Shown: positions 44,572-53,186 of the stretch, piece after piece
Position numbering within the stretch: position 1 is the first letter of the stretch
Layout: each line of letters starts with the position of its first letter
Origin: Marinomonas maritima
Lineage (GTDB): Bacteria; Pseudomonadota; Gammaproteobacteria; Pseudomonadales; Marinomonadaceae
Direction of reading: 5' to 3'
Assembly (NCBI RefSeq): GCF_024435075.2
Contig: NZ_JAMZEG020000001.1
Location: forward strand, 868,001-932,000
Length of the DNA: 64,000 nucleotides
The notes under the pieces: generated by a model
Database searches by the model: none
Told to the model about the DNA's origin: nothing
The model's input: only the letters and a program-made list of their open reading frames with translations
Made by a program: the position numbers and the translations under genes

Positions 44572-45323
44572 TGCAAAACTCTACCATAGTCGCGCAAGCG
44601 CCAGACTTACACAAGGCCAGTGCGCCAACGTCATTGGAGATAAGCGATTTACACGCCTTTTATGGAGAGTCGCATATATTGCATGGGGTTAATTTACACG
44701 TGCAAGAGGGTGAATTAGTCACTTTATTGGGCCGCAATGGCGCAGGGCGCAGCACCACCTTAAAAGCCATTATGAATATGGTGGGGCGCCGCACAGGTTC
44801 TATCAAAATTCATGGTAAGCAAGTTATCACCAGTCCAGCCCATCATATTGCCCGTTTGGGCGTGGGTTATTGCCCAGAAGAAAGGGGTATTTTTGCCGCC
44901 TTGAGTGTGGCGGAAAATCTGATGTTACCGCCAGTAGTATGCGCTGGTGGCATGAGTTTGGACGACATCTATGGCATGTTCCCCAATCTTTATGAGCGCC
45001 GTTTTAGCCAAGGCACCCGCCTGTCTGGTGGTGAGCAGCAGATGTTGGCGATGGCGCGTATTTTAAGAACCGGGGCCAAGTTGCTGCTGCTCGATGAGAT
45101 TACCGAAGGGCTGGCGCCAGTGATTGTGCAGCAACTGGCGCAAGTGCTTTTGCAGCTCAAGGAACAAGGCTTAACCATCATTTTAGTGGAACAAAACTTC
45201 CGCTTCGCAGCGCCATTGGCGGACCGTCATTACTTGATGGAGCATGGCCAAATCATAGAAGAAATTCACAGTAGCGAATTAACGGCCAAGCAAGCCTTGC
45301 TGAATACTTGTTTGGGAGTGTAG
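44571..45323 (+). CDS. livF: Branched-chain-type ABC transporter ATPase LivF
   Basis: 250 residues. Walker A region reads GRNGAGRSTT, with arginine (R60) where lysine is normal. Signature RLSGGEQQMLAMARIL, Walker B KLLLLDEITEGLAP, H-loop LVEQNFRFA. The remaining motifs are intact, so it is probably active; I recall this GRST variant from some LivF proteins. N-terminal leader of about 20 residues. Fourth-base overlap with livG. Confidence 0.92.
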   Translation: MQNSTIVAQAPDLHKASAPTSLEISDLHAFYGESHILHGVNLHVQEGELVTLLGRNGAGRSTTLKAIMNMVGRRTGSIKIHGKQVITSPAHHIARLGVGYCPEERGIFAALSVAENLMLPPVVCAGGMSLDDIYGMFPNLYERRFSQGTRLSGGEQQMLAMARILRTGAKLLLLDEITEGLAPVIVQQLAQVLLQLKEQGLTIILVEQNFRFAAPLADRHYLMEHGQIIEEIHSSELTAKQALLNTCLGV

Positions 45324-45344
45324 GGCGTGGCTAAGGCAAGTGAT

Positions 45345-45384
45345 CTAGAGATAAGCCAAGCAATCCAGAGATAAAACCAGTAAG
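45345..45384 (+). repeat. Imperfect 20-bp tandem duplication after livF
   Basis: Two 20-mers sharing AGAGATAA at the same register (14 of 20 positions equal), in the livF to binding-protein spacer. Confidence 0.45.
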
Positions 45385-45461
45385 GCTCCTAGTCGGGGCA
45401 AAGAAACCAGTGTTGTTACTTTTAAAAAAAATAATAGCCAATTAGGCAATGGAGACACACG

Positions 45462-46688
45462 ATGAAAATAATGCAAAAACTCTTAACTGCAGCCATAGCG
45501 AGTGCCGTTATGGCCAGCAGTGCCCAAGCGGCCATTAGCGATAATGAAGTGCGCATCGGCTATTTAGCGGATATGTCTGGCACCTATCGCGACCTTGCTG
45601 GCCCCAATGGTTTGACGGCTTTGAATATGGCGGTTGAGGATTTTGGCGGCAAGGTCAATGGGGCGGCTATTACCGTGGTCAGTGCGGATGATCGCAACAG
45701 CCCAGATGTGGCGTCCAGCACTGTACGCCAATGGGTGGAATCCGATGGCGTCGATATGGTGGCGGGTATGGTTGCCTCTTCGGTCACCATTGCCACCACG
45801 AAAATTTTAGAACAAAGCAATAAATTGGGCATAGTGTCTGGTTCCGCTGCGTCCAGTATTACCGACCAATATTGCACCGCTAACCATATTCATTATGTGT
45901 ACGACACTTATCCGTTGGCCCATGGTACAGCGCAAGCCGTCGTAAAAGAGGGCGGTGATAGCTGGTTTATTTTGACGGCCGATTATGCCTTTGGTCACTC
46001 GCTTGAAAAAGACGTGGAAAAAGTGGTGCGAGAAAATGGCGGCACTGTGATGCAAAAAGTACGTCACCCTTTCCCGACCAGTGATTTTTCTTCGTTTATC
46101 TTGCAGGCGCAAGGTTCGGGCGCTTCCGTGGTGGCGCTGGCCAATGCCGGTTCCGATACCATTAATGCCATCAATACGGCGGGTGAATTTGGGGTGACTC
46201 AATCAGGCCAATCGTTAGCGGCGCTATTGTTGTTCCTCACGGATGTGCATGCTTTGGGTGTGGATGTCGCCCAAGGAATACAGCTGACAACCGGTTGGTA
46301 TTGGAATAAAGACGCCGAAGCAAGAGCCTGGTCGGATCGCTTTATGGAGCGTACTGGCGTACGGCCAACTATGGTGCATGCGGGGATTTATTCCAGCACC
46401 TTGCATTATCTTAATGCCATTAAAGCGGCCGAGTCAGACGATACCCAAAAGGTACGTCAAAAAATGATCGCCACCCCTATTAATGACATGTTTGCCAAAG
46501 GCGGCGAGATTCGTGAAGACGGCCGCATGGTACACGATATGTACTTAGCAAAAGTGAAAACCCCAGCCCAATCAAAAGGCGAATGGGATCTGTATGACAT
46601 CATCCGTACTATTCCGGCCAAAGACGCTTATCGTCCCTTGGCCGACAGCCAGTGCAAGCTGATTAAAGGTACAGTTGCCGTAAAATAG
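45462..46688 (+). CDS. Periplasmic substrate-binding protein of the Liv-type importer
   Basis: 408 residues of the type I leucine/amide-binding family with a signal peptide (cleavage after SSAQA). Visible: RIGYLADMSGTYRDLAGPNG, VSADDRNSPDVASSTVRQW, SGSAASSITDQYCT and a long C-terminal lobe. The first-lobe ligand region (SGTYRDL, ADDRNSPD) differs from classical LivK, so the ligand may be a carboxylate or other compound. It sits between livF and livH. Confidence 0.9.
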   Translation: MKIMQKLLTAAIASAVMASSAQAAISDNEVRIGYLADMSGTYRDLAGPNGLTALNMAVEDFGGKVNGAAITVVSADDRNSPDVASSTVRQWVESDGVDMVAGMVASSVTIATTKILEQSNKLGIVSGSAASSITDQYCTANHIHYVYDTYPLAHGTAQAVVKEGGDSWFILTADYAFGHSLEKDVEKVVRENGGTVMQKVRHPFPTSDFSSFILQAQGSGASVVALANAGSDTINAINTAGEFGVTQSGQSLAALLLFLTDVHALGVDVAQGIQLTTGWYWNKDAEARAWSDRFMERTGVRPTMVHAGIYSSTLHYLNAIKAAESDDTQKVRQKMIATPINDMFAKGGEIREDGRMVHDMYLAKVKTPAQSKGEWDLYDIIRTIPAKDAYRPLADSQCKLIKGTVAVK

Positions 46689-46799
46689 GCCATATAAGGT
46701 AGGTGGGTAACCTGCATGTGATTCTCGCTTTCCTTGTCACTGGGGCCGAGAGTTGCGTGCGGCGTTGCCGCCGCCGTTTGATATAGGTGGGTTGTCATT

Positions 46800-47687
46800 A
46801 TGAGCATAATATTTGGGGTGCCAATGGCGGTACTCTTTGGTCAGTTATTGCTTGGCTTGATCAATGGGGCATTTTACGCCTTGCTGAGCCTTGGGTTAGC
46901 GGTGATTTTTGGTTTGTTGAAAATCATTAACTTTGCCCACGGTGCATTTTATATGTTGGGGGCCTTATGCGCTGTGGTGTTGTTTAATGCCTTTGGTGTG
47001 AGTTATTGGCTGACGCTATTGCTGGTGCCCATTTTGGTGGGTGCGTTGGGTGTGGCGGTGGAATATTTTTTGTTGCGCAAAATAGCCAATGAAGAGCCGA
47101 TTTACAGTCTATTGTTAACCTTTGGTTTGGCCTTGGTGATTCAAGGGGTTTTTACCAATATTTATGGGGTGTCGGGTTTGCGTTATGCCATGCCCGAAGT
47201 GTTTCGCGGCGGGGTGAACTTGGGTTTTATGTTCCTGCCCTACTATCGCGCTTGGATCATAGTGGTGGCGTTGCTGGTGTGTTTGGCGACCTGGCTGATG
47301 ATTGAAAAAACCAAGCTGGGCGCCTATTTACGGGCTGGTACGGAAAACTCGCCCTTGCTCCAAGCCTTTGGCATCAATGTGCCTTTATTGGTCAGCTTAA
47401 CCTATGGTTTTGGGGTGATGCTGGCGGCGTTTGCCGGTGTGTTGGCGGCGCCTATTTATTCGGTGACACCTGTAATGGGGGCCAATTTATTGATTATCGT
47501 CTTTGCTGTCGTGGTCATAGGGGGCATGGGTTCCATCGTGGGCGCTGTGATTACTGGTTTAGCCATGGGGGTGATCGAAGGCCTGACTAAGGTGTTTTAC
47601 CCAGAAGCGTCCAGCACAGTAATTTTCTTGGTGATGGTGTTGGTGTTATTGGTTCGCCCTGCGGGCTTATTTGGAAAGGAGGCGTAG
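46800..47687 (+). CDS. livH: Branched-chain-type ABC permease LivH
   Basis: 295-residue permease with about eight spans. Family pattern LLGLINGAFYALLSLGLAVIFG, KIINFAHGAFYMLGA and GGMGSIVGAVITGLAMGVIEG, with an EAA-like cytoplasmic loop. Operon member; livM starts 3 bp after its stop. Confidence 0.93.
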   Translation: MSIIFGVPMAVLFGQLLLGLINGAFYALLSLGLAVIFGLLKIINFAHGAFYMLGALCAVVLFNAFGVSYWLTLLLVPILVGALGVAVEYFLLRKIANEEPIYSLLLTFGLALVIQGVFTNIYGVSGLRYAMPEVFRGGVNLGFMFLPYYRAWIIVVALLVCLATWLMIEKTKLGAYLRAGTENSPLLQAFGINVPLLVSLTYGFGVMLAAFAGVLAAPIYSVTPVMGANLLIIVFAVVVIGGMGSIVGAVITGLAMGVIEGLTKVFYPEASSTVIFLVMVLVLLVRPAGLFGKEA

Positions 47688-47689
47688 TT

Positions 47690-48685
47690 ATGTCGATATT
47701 CGTATCTACCACGGCCAGTACCAAACCTAGCTTGGCGACACGCTCCCGTAGCGAACGCCATATGCTGATTTTATATGCCGTTTTGCTGGTGGCGGCACTG
47801 TTTGCGCCGTTATTGGTGTATCCAGTGTTCTTGATGAAAATACTCTGCTTCTCCTTGTTTGCGGTGGCGTTTAACTTGGTGTTGGGCTACGTCGGTTTGC
47901 TGTCGTTTGGCAGCGCTGCCTTTTTGGCCACTGGTGGTTATACCACTGGCTATTTATTGACTAGCTATTCTACCCTCACACCGGAAATCGCCATTGTCGC
48001 AGGCACCTTAGTGGCCACAGCGTTGGGGCTGGTGTTTGGCCTTCTGGCGATTCGCCGACAGGGCATTTACTTTGCCATGATTACCCTCGCCTTGGCGCAA
48101 TTGGTGTTCTTTTTCTTTGTGCAAGCGCCGTTTACCCATGGAGAAAATGGCTTGCACGGCATTCCGCGCGGGGAATTGTTGGGCCTGATTGATCTGCAAG
48201 ACAATATGAATATGTATTACTTTGTATTGGCTGTCTTTATAGCGGGTTTTGCCTTGGTGCAGCGGATGATCCATTCGCCTTATGGACAGGTATTAAAAGC
48301 CATTAAAGAAAACGAAGCACGCGCCATTTCTTTGGGCTATCACGTGGATCGTTATAAGTTGCTGGCCTTTGTGGTGGCTTCGGGTCTGGCTGGCTTGGCG
48401 GGTTCCGTTAAGGTGTTGGTTTTCCAATTAGCCTCGTTAAATGATGCTCACTGGCAGATGTCTGGCGAAGTGATTTTGATGACCTTACTGGGTGGCGTTG
48501 GGACCTTATTTGGTCCTGTGGTTGGGGCGACCTTTGTGGTGAGTCTTGAGCATGAGTTATCTCAGGGTGCACTGGGGGATTGGATAAACGTCATTCTTGG
48601 GGGGATTTTTATTGTCTGTGTATTGGCGTTTCGTGCGGGTATCGTGGGCGAGCTGCAAAAGTGGCTAAAGAAAAAGCGCCAGTAA
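47690..48685 (+). CDS. livM: Branched-chain-type ABC permease LivM
   Basis: 331 residues, about nine or ten spans. LVLGYVGLLSFGSAAFLATGGY and GLRAIRRQGIYFAMITLALAQ-like segments (here LLAIRRQGIYFAMI), then AIKENEARAISLGYHVDRYKLLAF, which is the LivM coupling loop, and LMTLLGGVGTLFGPVVGA. Last gene of the importer operon; about 110 bp before the thiolase. Confidence 0.93.
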   Translation: MSIFVSTTASTKPSLATRSRSERHMLILYAVLLVAALFAPLLVYPVFLMKILCFSLFAVAFNLVLGYVGLLSFGSAAFLATGGYTTGYLLTSYSTLTPEIAIVAGTLVATALGLVFGLLAIRRQGIYFAMITLALAQLVFFFFVQAPFTHGENGLHGIPRGELLGLIDLQDNMNMYYFVLAVFIAGFALVQRMIHSPYGQVLKAIKENEARAISLGYHVDRYKLLAFVVASGLAGLAGSVKVLVFQLASLNDAHWQMSGEVILMTLLGGVGTLFGPVVGATFVVSLEHELSQGALGDWINVILGGIFIVCVLAFRAGIVGELQKWLKKKRQ

Positions 48686-48797
48686 TGGTGATCAATCCGC
48701 CTTTCTCTTCTGGCCTAGTGTGTGAATTAACGTTAGTCCGTGAACTAGAGTGTTAATAAGCTAGAGAGAAGGGCATTAAGTTAGCAAGAGGTGAGAT

Positions 48798-49976
48798 ATG
48801 AGTGAGTCAATCGTAATAGTCGGCGCCGCAAGGACACCAATGGGCGGCTTACAAGGAGATTTAAGCAGTGTCAGATCACCAGACCTTGGGGCCGTGGCGA
48901 TTGCGGCGGCCATCGAGCGTTCAGGCATCGCCTCGGATCAGGTCGATGAAGTCATTATGGGGTGCGTGTTACCCGCCGGTTTGGGGCAGGCACCGGCTCG
49001 TCAAGCGGCGCTAAAAGCAGGTCTACCTCTGTCAACAACCTGTACCACAGTGAATAAAATGTGCGGTTCAGGCATGAAGGCGGTCATGTTGGCGCACGAT
49101 CAACTTTTGGCCGGCAGCGCGACTGTGGTGGTCGCGGGTGGCATGGAAAACATGAGTCAAGCCCCTTACTTATTGCCCAAAGTGCGTGAAGGTTTGCGTA
49201 TGGGTCATAGCACAGTATTGGACCATATGTTTTGTGATGGTTTAGAAGACGCCTACGAAGGCGGCTTGATGGGTAACTTTGCCCAGAACACAGCGGATAC
49301 CTTTGCTTTGACGCGCGAAGTTATGGATGATTTTGCGATTGGTTCTTTGGAAAAATCCCTACACGCCATTGAAAGCGGTAGCTTTGCCGCCGAAATTGCC
49401 CCAGTGACTGTCGTGGGTCGCCATGGCGACACCCTTGTCAGCGTTGATGAGCAACCCGGCAAAGCGCGGCCAGAAAAAATCCGTACCTTAAGGCCTGCCT
49501 TCGCGAAAAACGGCACGGTTACCGCCGCCAATGCCAGCTCCATTTCGGATGGCGCCTCGGCACTGGTGCTGATGACAGAGACTTTAGCATTGCAAGACGG
49601 TCTACAGCCGTTGGCGCGTATTGTAGCGCATGCCAGCCACGCTCAATTACCAGCGGAATTTACCCTTGCGCCTATAGGCGCGATTGAAAAAGTATTGCAA
49701 AAAGCTGGCTGGGAGAAAGACACGGTGGACCTGTTTGAAATAAACGAAGCCTTTGCTGTTGTCACTATGTTAGCGCAACAAAAATTGTCGCTAGACCCAG
49801 CCAAAGTGAATGTGAAAGGCGGCGCTTGCGCCCTTGGGCACCCGATTGGCTCCAGCGGCGCCCGCATACTGGTGACCCTGCTATATGCTCTCCAGCAGCG
49901 CAATTTAAAACGCGGCGTCGCGTCTCTTTGCATCGGTGGCGGCGAAGCCACAGCGGTAGCGATTGAACTGATCTAA
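48798..49976 (+). CDS. Acetyl-CoA acyltransferase (thiolase), IvdA-type
   Basis: 392-residue thiolase with the nucleophile C89 (NKMCGSGMKAVM), GGACALGHPIGSSGARI (active His) and SLCIGGGEATA (second Cys). In this context it probably cleaves 2-methylacetoacetyl-CoA from isoleucine. The order thiolase, mmsA, acyl-CoA dehydrogenase, hydratase, hydrolase, mmsB, SDR equals the ivdABCDEFG order known from Shewanella, except that an AraC gene and about 490 bp separate the first gene from the rest. Confidence 0.92.
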   Translation: MSESIVIVGAARTPMGGLQGDLSSVRSPDLGAVAIAAAIERSGIASDQVDEVIMGCVLPAGLGQAPARQAALKAGLPLSTTCTTVNKMCGSGMKAVMLAHDQLLAGSATVVVAGGMENMSQAPYLLPKVREGLRMGHSTVLDHMFCDGLEDAYEGGLMGNFAQNTADTFALTREVMDDFAIGSLEKSLHAIESGSFAAEIAPVTVVGRHGDTLVSVDEQPGKARPEKIRTLRPAFAKNGTVTAANASSISDGASALVLMTETLALQDGLQPLARIVAHASHAQLPAEFTLAPIGAIEKVLQKAGWEKDTVDLFEINEAFAVVTMLAQQKLSLDPAKVNVKGGACALGHPIGSSGARILVTLLYALQQRNLKRGVASLCIGGGEATAVAIELI

Positions 49977-50023
49977 CAGTTTTCTGTGGCACCTTATGCT
50001 AGGGTAAATGGGGGCACTAATGG

Positions 50024-50062
50024 GAGGCTATAGCGGTACTCAGTACACCGCAAGCCAGCCTC
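50024..50062 (+). terminator. Possible terminator after the thiolase gene
   Basis: GAGGCT / AGCCTC with an inner GCGGTGTAC-type stem and GTACTCAGTAC loop, about 50 bp past the stop codon. A T-run (GTTTTTTG) comes only about 20 bp later, so termination efficiency is uncertain. Confidence 0.4.
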
Positions 50063-50134
50063 TCAATTGTGCAGTTTTTTGTATTGGTGCTCCTTGTGCC
50101 ATAAACACTTGTTCGCGTTATTATCCGGTGTTAA

Positions 50135-50341
50135 CTTAAAATCCATATCAATCAAAAAGGTGGTCAGCCTGATAGCAGGGCTTTGGCTGCCGCCGAGCAA
50201 GCTAGTCTTCTCTACTTGGAAGGGCTGGAGATGGATATGCAGTACTTTAGTGACATGCGACCTAGCTATTACTGCTTTTCAAATGAAACCAAAGAAATGA
50301 CAACCGCTGAAATAATGGCTTATTTTGCATCTGACATGTAG
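50135..50341 (+). pseudogene. Protein-like open segment without a convincing start
   Basis: A stop-free stretch encodes GQPDSRALAAAEQASLLYLE and, further on, YFSDMRPSYYCFSNETKEM and TTAEIMAYFASDM before a TAG. The composition looks like real protein, but the only ATGs are late (50231) and there is no good ribosome site, so it may be the tail of a lost gene. No family is recognised. The rest of the 49977-50465 spacer, apart from the hairpin at 50024, holds nothing I can identify. Confidence 0.35.
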
Positions 50342-50465
50342 CTGTATGTAGAAAAGCTAATTTATCCGTGAGTTCAAATTCAGATGCTCGTTGAAAATGT
50401 TAGCCACATTTGGAATAAATATGGTGCTGAATAAGCTATGTCAGGATGTATAGAACTGGAATCTC

Positions 50466-51365
50466 CTACTCTTTATAAGTGGCTTTACCTATGCGTATGC
50501 TGCGGTAGCGGCTGGGTGAGATACCCATCACTTTGTTAAATACCCGAGAGAAGTAGTAGGCGTCTTCGTAGCCTATGGCCCAGCCTATTTCCGCCATGCT
50601 TTGGTCGCTGATGTCCAGTAGGTGGCAGGCGCGTTCTATTTTCATATGAATAAAATCATTAATCGGGGTGCGCCCAGTCAGGGCTTTATAGCGTTTGATA
50701 AAGTGATATTTCGATAAATTGGCGGTAGCGGCCAAGGTTTCTATATCGAGCTTTTCATGCAGGTGCGTCAACATCAGGCTTTGAATGGCGCTCATGTTGA
50801 GGCTTTTATCATAATGGTGCTGCATTTGGGTTTTCAGAAGGGCGATGTGGGTCATTATCTGCCTTAATAGACTGCTGCTATGTAAATATGCCACCAGTAA
50901 TTGCGACGATTGGCGCATGTCTAGCAAGGCTTCAAAGTCGGCCACCAGCCGTGGGTGCAGCCCAAGGGAGAGCGCCGGCTGTGCGGGCATGGCTTCGACG
51001 GACTGAAAATAGTCCGCCGCTAACGTTCCATCACAATGTAACCAATAAATGCTCCACGGATTACTCTCATCCGCTCTATAGCTATGAATACCATTTTTTG
51101 GCAGTACTAATAAGTCGCCTGCGCTGACTCGATAGTCTTGCTGGTCGATCCGTAAAAAACCTTCCCCAGAAACGCAATATATTAATAAATAGTCATCGTG
51201 CTGATTGCGCGACATTCGATGTCCAGCGGCGTTTTTGTAATACCCCATGGCTAACGGATAGATATCTTTAGACAGGTTGTGTTGGCTTAACTCGCTCACA
51301 ATGGGCCGCGGTAGTACAAAACGTATGCTGCCGGAGGGGATGGGCCAGCTAGATGGTCGACTCAT
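50466..51365 (-). CDS. mmsR: AraC-family regulator, MmsR-like
   Basis: 299 residues: N-terminal cupin-like sensing domain (GEGFLRIDQQDYRVSAGDLLVLPKNGIHSYR, split by family knowledge) and two C-terminal HTH motifs (LDIETLAATANLSKYHFIKRYKALTG and MAEIGWAIGYEDAYYFSRVFNKVMG). In Pseudomonas the AraC protein MmsR activates mmsAB. This gene diverges from mmsA, which supports the same role. The spacer (51366-51550) also holds a LiuR site, so mmsA may have two regulators. Confidence 0.85.
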   Translation of the reverse strand: MSRPSSWPIPSGSIRFVLPRPIVSELSQHNLSKDIYPLAMGYYKNAAGHRMSRNQHDDYLLIYCVSGEGFLRIDQQDYRVSAGDLLVLPKNGIHSYRADESNPWSIYWLHCDGTLAADYFQSVEAMPAQPALSLGLHPRLVADFEALLDMRQSSQLLVAYLHSSSLLRQIMTHIALLKTQMQHHYDKSLNMSAIQSLMLTHLHEKLDIETLAATANLSKYHFIKRYKALTGRTPINDFIHMKIERACHLLDISDQSMAEIGWAIGYEDAYYFSRVFNKVMGISPSRYRSIRIGKATYKE

Positions 51366-51509
51366 GGATAATACCCTTGTGAGTGCAGGCTTAGGTAAGC
51401 TTTATGGGAGAATCGCAATATAGTCCATTAGTTTAGCAACTTAATCAATCCTGTTAGTTTCGCGGGCGTGGTAAAACATATTTAGTATTGAAAAAGAACC
51501 ACTTTGAGA

Positions 51510-51525
51510 TTAACGTTAACGTAAA
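51510..51525. promoter_or_regulatory. LiuR operator 3 (mmsA operon)
   Basis: TTAACGTTAACGTAAA, 26 bp before the chosen mmsA start. It matches the LiuR consensus in all but one or two positions. Confidence 0.8.
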
Positions 51526-51550
51526 GGTAACTACCTCGGGAGAAACGGAT

Positions 51551-53044
51551 ATGACGCAACAAGTTCCTATGCTTATCAATGGTGAAATGGTGATCAGCCG
51601 TACAACTCAATGGCTCGCCGTGACTGATCCAGCGACACAAAATGAAATCGCCAGCCTGCCGTGCGCGACGCAGGCCGAGGTTGAACAGGCTGTAGCCGCA
51701 GCCAAAGCCGCCTTTGTTAGCTGGAAAGAAACCCCAGTGTCAGAGCGAGCTCGGCTTATGTTGCGTTATCAAGCCTTATTAAAAGAGCACCATGATGAAC
51801 TGGCGACTATTCTAAGTAAGGAAACGGGAAAAACCTTTGAGGATGCCAAAGGCGATGTGTGGCGTGGTATAGAAGTGGTGGAGCATGCGTGCAATATTGC
51901 CTCCCTCAGCATGGGTGAAACGGTTGAAAACGTGGCCCGTAAAGTGGATTGCTACAGTTACAGCCAACCTCTGGGCGTGTGTGTCGGCATTACGCCGTTT
52001 AATTTTCCGGCGATGATTCCGTTGTGGATGTTTCCCATGGCCATTGCCTGCGGTAACACCTTTGTTTTAAAACCCTCTGAACAAGATCCATTAACCCCGA
52101 TGCGTTTAGCCGAATTGTTTCAAGATGCCGGTGCACCAGCGGGTTTATTGCAAGTAATACATGGCACTAAAGAGGTAGTGGATCAGTTATTGGTACATCC
52201 AGATATAGAAGCCATTTCTTTTGTCGGTTCGGTCGCCGTGGCGGAACATATTTATAAAACCGGCACAGCGCATATGAAGCGGGTGCAGGCTTTTGCGGGT
52301 GCCAAAAACCATATGGTAGTGATGCCAGACGCGCAGAAGCAGCAGGTGATTAATAATCTGGTTGGGGCTTCCGTCGGCGCTGCTGGCCAACGTTGTATGG
52401 CGATTTCGGTGGCGGTGTTTGTCGGCGAGTCGCGCCAATGGGTGGGTGAATTAACAGAAGCGCTGGCGAAAGTTCGCCCCGGTGCGTGGGATGATAAAGC
52501 GGCGGGTTATGGCCCCTTGATCAACCCTCAAGCCAAGCAACGAGTGGTGCAGTTAATAACCGAGGGCATAGACGCAGGCGCTGAGTGTGTTTTAGACGGG
52601 CGTGATTGTCAGGTCGCTGGTTTCCCAGAGGGAAACTGGGTCGGGCCGACCTTGTTTACTAAGGTAACGCGGGATATGTCGATTTATACCGAAGAGATTT
52701 TTGGCCCTGTATTGCTGATATTGGAAGTGGATACGTTGGAAGAGGCGATTGCCTTGATCAACGACAACCCCTATGGCAACGGCACTTCTATCTTTACCGC
52801 ATCGGGTGCCGCGGCACGTAAATACCAACATGAAATCAAAGTAGGGCAAGTCGGTATTAATGTACCGGTACCTGTGCCGTTACCGTTTTTCTCTTTTACT
52901 GGCTGGCGCAAGTCATTCTACGGCGACCAACATGCCTATGGTAAGCAAGCGGTACGTTTTTACAGTGAGACCAAAACAGTGACGGCTCGTTGGTTTGAGG
53001 ATGACATTGCAGCAGGTCCGAATATGACCATTACCTTAAAGTAA
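51551..53044 (+). CDS. mmsA: Methylmalonate-semialdehyde dehydrogenase (CoA-acylating)
   Basis: Converts methylmalonate semialdehyde to propionyl-CoA (valine) and malonate semialdehyde to acetyl-CoA. 497 residues with YSYSQPLGVCVGITPFNFPAMIPLWMFPMA, SFVGSVAVAEHIY, the nucleophile in GAAGQRCMAISV, and FTGWRKSFYGDQHAYGK. The frame opens at a TTG at 51488, but the ATG at 51551 has GGGAGAAA upstream, and the LiuR site would otherwise fall within the coding region. Confidence 0.96.
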   Translation: MTQQVPMLINGEMVISRTTQWLAVTDPATQNEIASLPCATQAEVEQAVAAAKAAFVSWKETPVSERARLMLRYQALLKEHHDELATILSKETGKTFEDAKGDVWRGIEVVEHACNIASLSMGETVENVARKVDCYSYSQPLGVCVGITPFNFPAMIPLWMFPMAIACGNTFVLKPSEQDPLTPMRLAELFQDAGAPAGLLQVIHGTKEVVDQLLVHPDIEAISFVGSVAVAEHIYKTGTAHMKRVQAFAGAKNHMVVMPDAQKQQVINNLVGASVGAAGQRCMAISVAVFVGESRQWVGELTEALAKVRPGAWDDKAAGYGPLINPQAKQRVVQLITEGIDAGAECVLDGRDCQVAGFPEGNWVGPTLFTKVTRDMSIYTEEIFGPVLLILEVDTLEEAIALINDNPYGNGTSIFTASGAAARKYQHEIKVGQVGINVPVPVPLPFFSFTGWRKSFYGDQHAYGKQAVRFYSETKTVTARWFEDDIAAGPNMTITLK

Positions 53045-53090
53045 AGTGCTTAAAATAAAGTGCTTGAAATAAAGTGCTTGAAATAAAGCG
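53042..53090 (+). repeat. 14-bp tandem repeat, three full copies and a part
   Basis: Units TAAAGTGCTTAAAA, TAAAGTGCTTGAAA, TAAAGTGCTTGAAA and a partial TAAAGCG copy run directly from the mmsA stop codon into the spacer. Confidence 0.9.
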
Positions 53091-53186
53091 TGTGACATAA
53101 CCTATTAGAAACAACAGATTACAAATAATGCGGCTGTTAAAAGCCACATCGACTAAGCCAGACAGCTTGAGTGTAAGGAGAGGGTA

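Noticed and set aside
48726..48737. LiuR-like half site (TTAACGTTAG) before the thiolase gene
   Set aside because: Only one half matches; the right arm is absent. Too weak to list as an operator.
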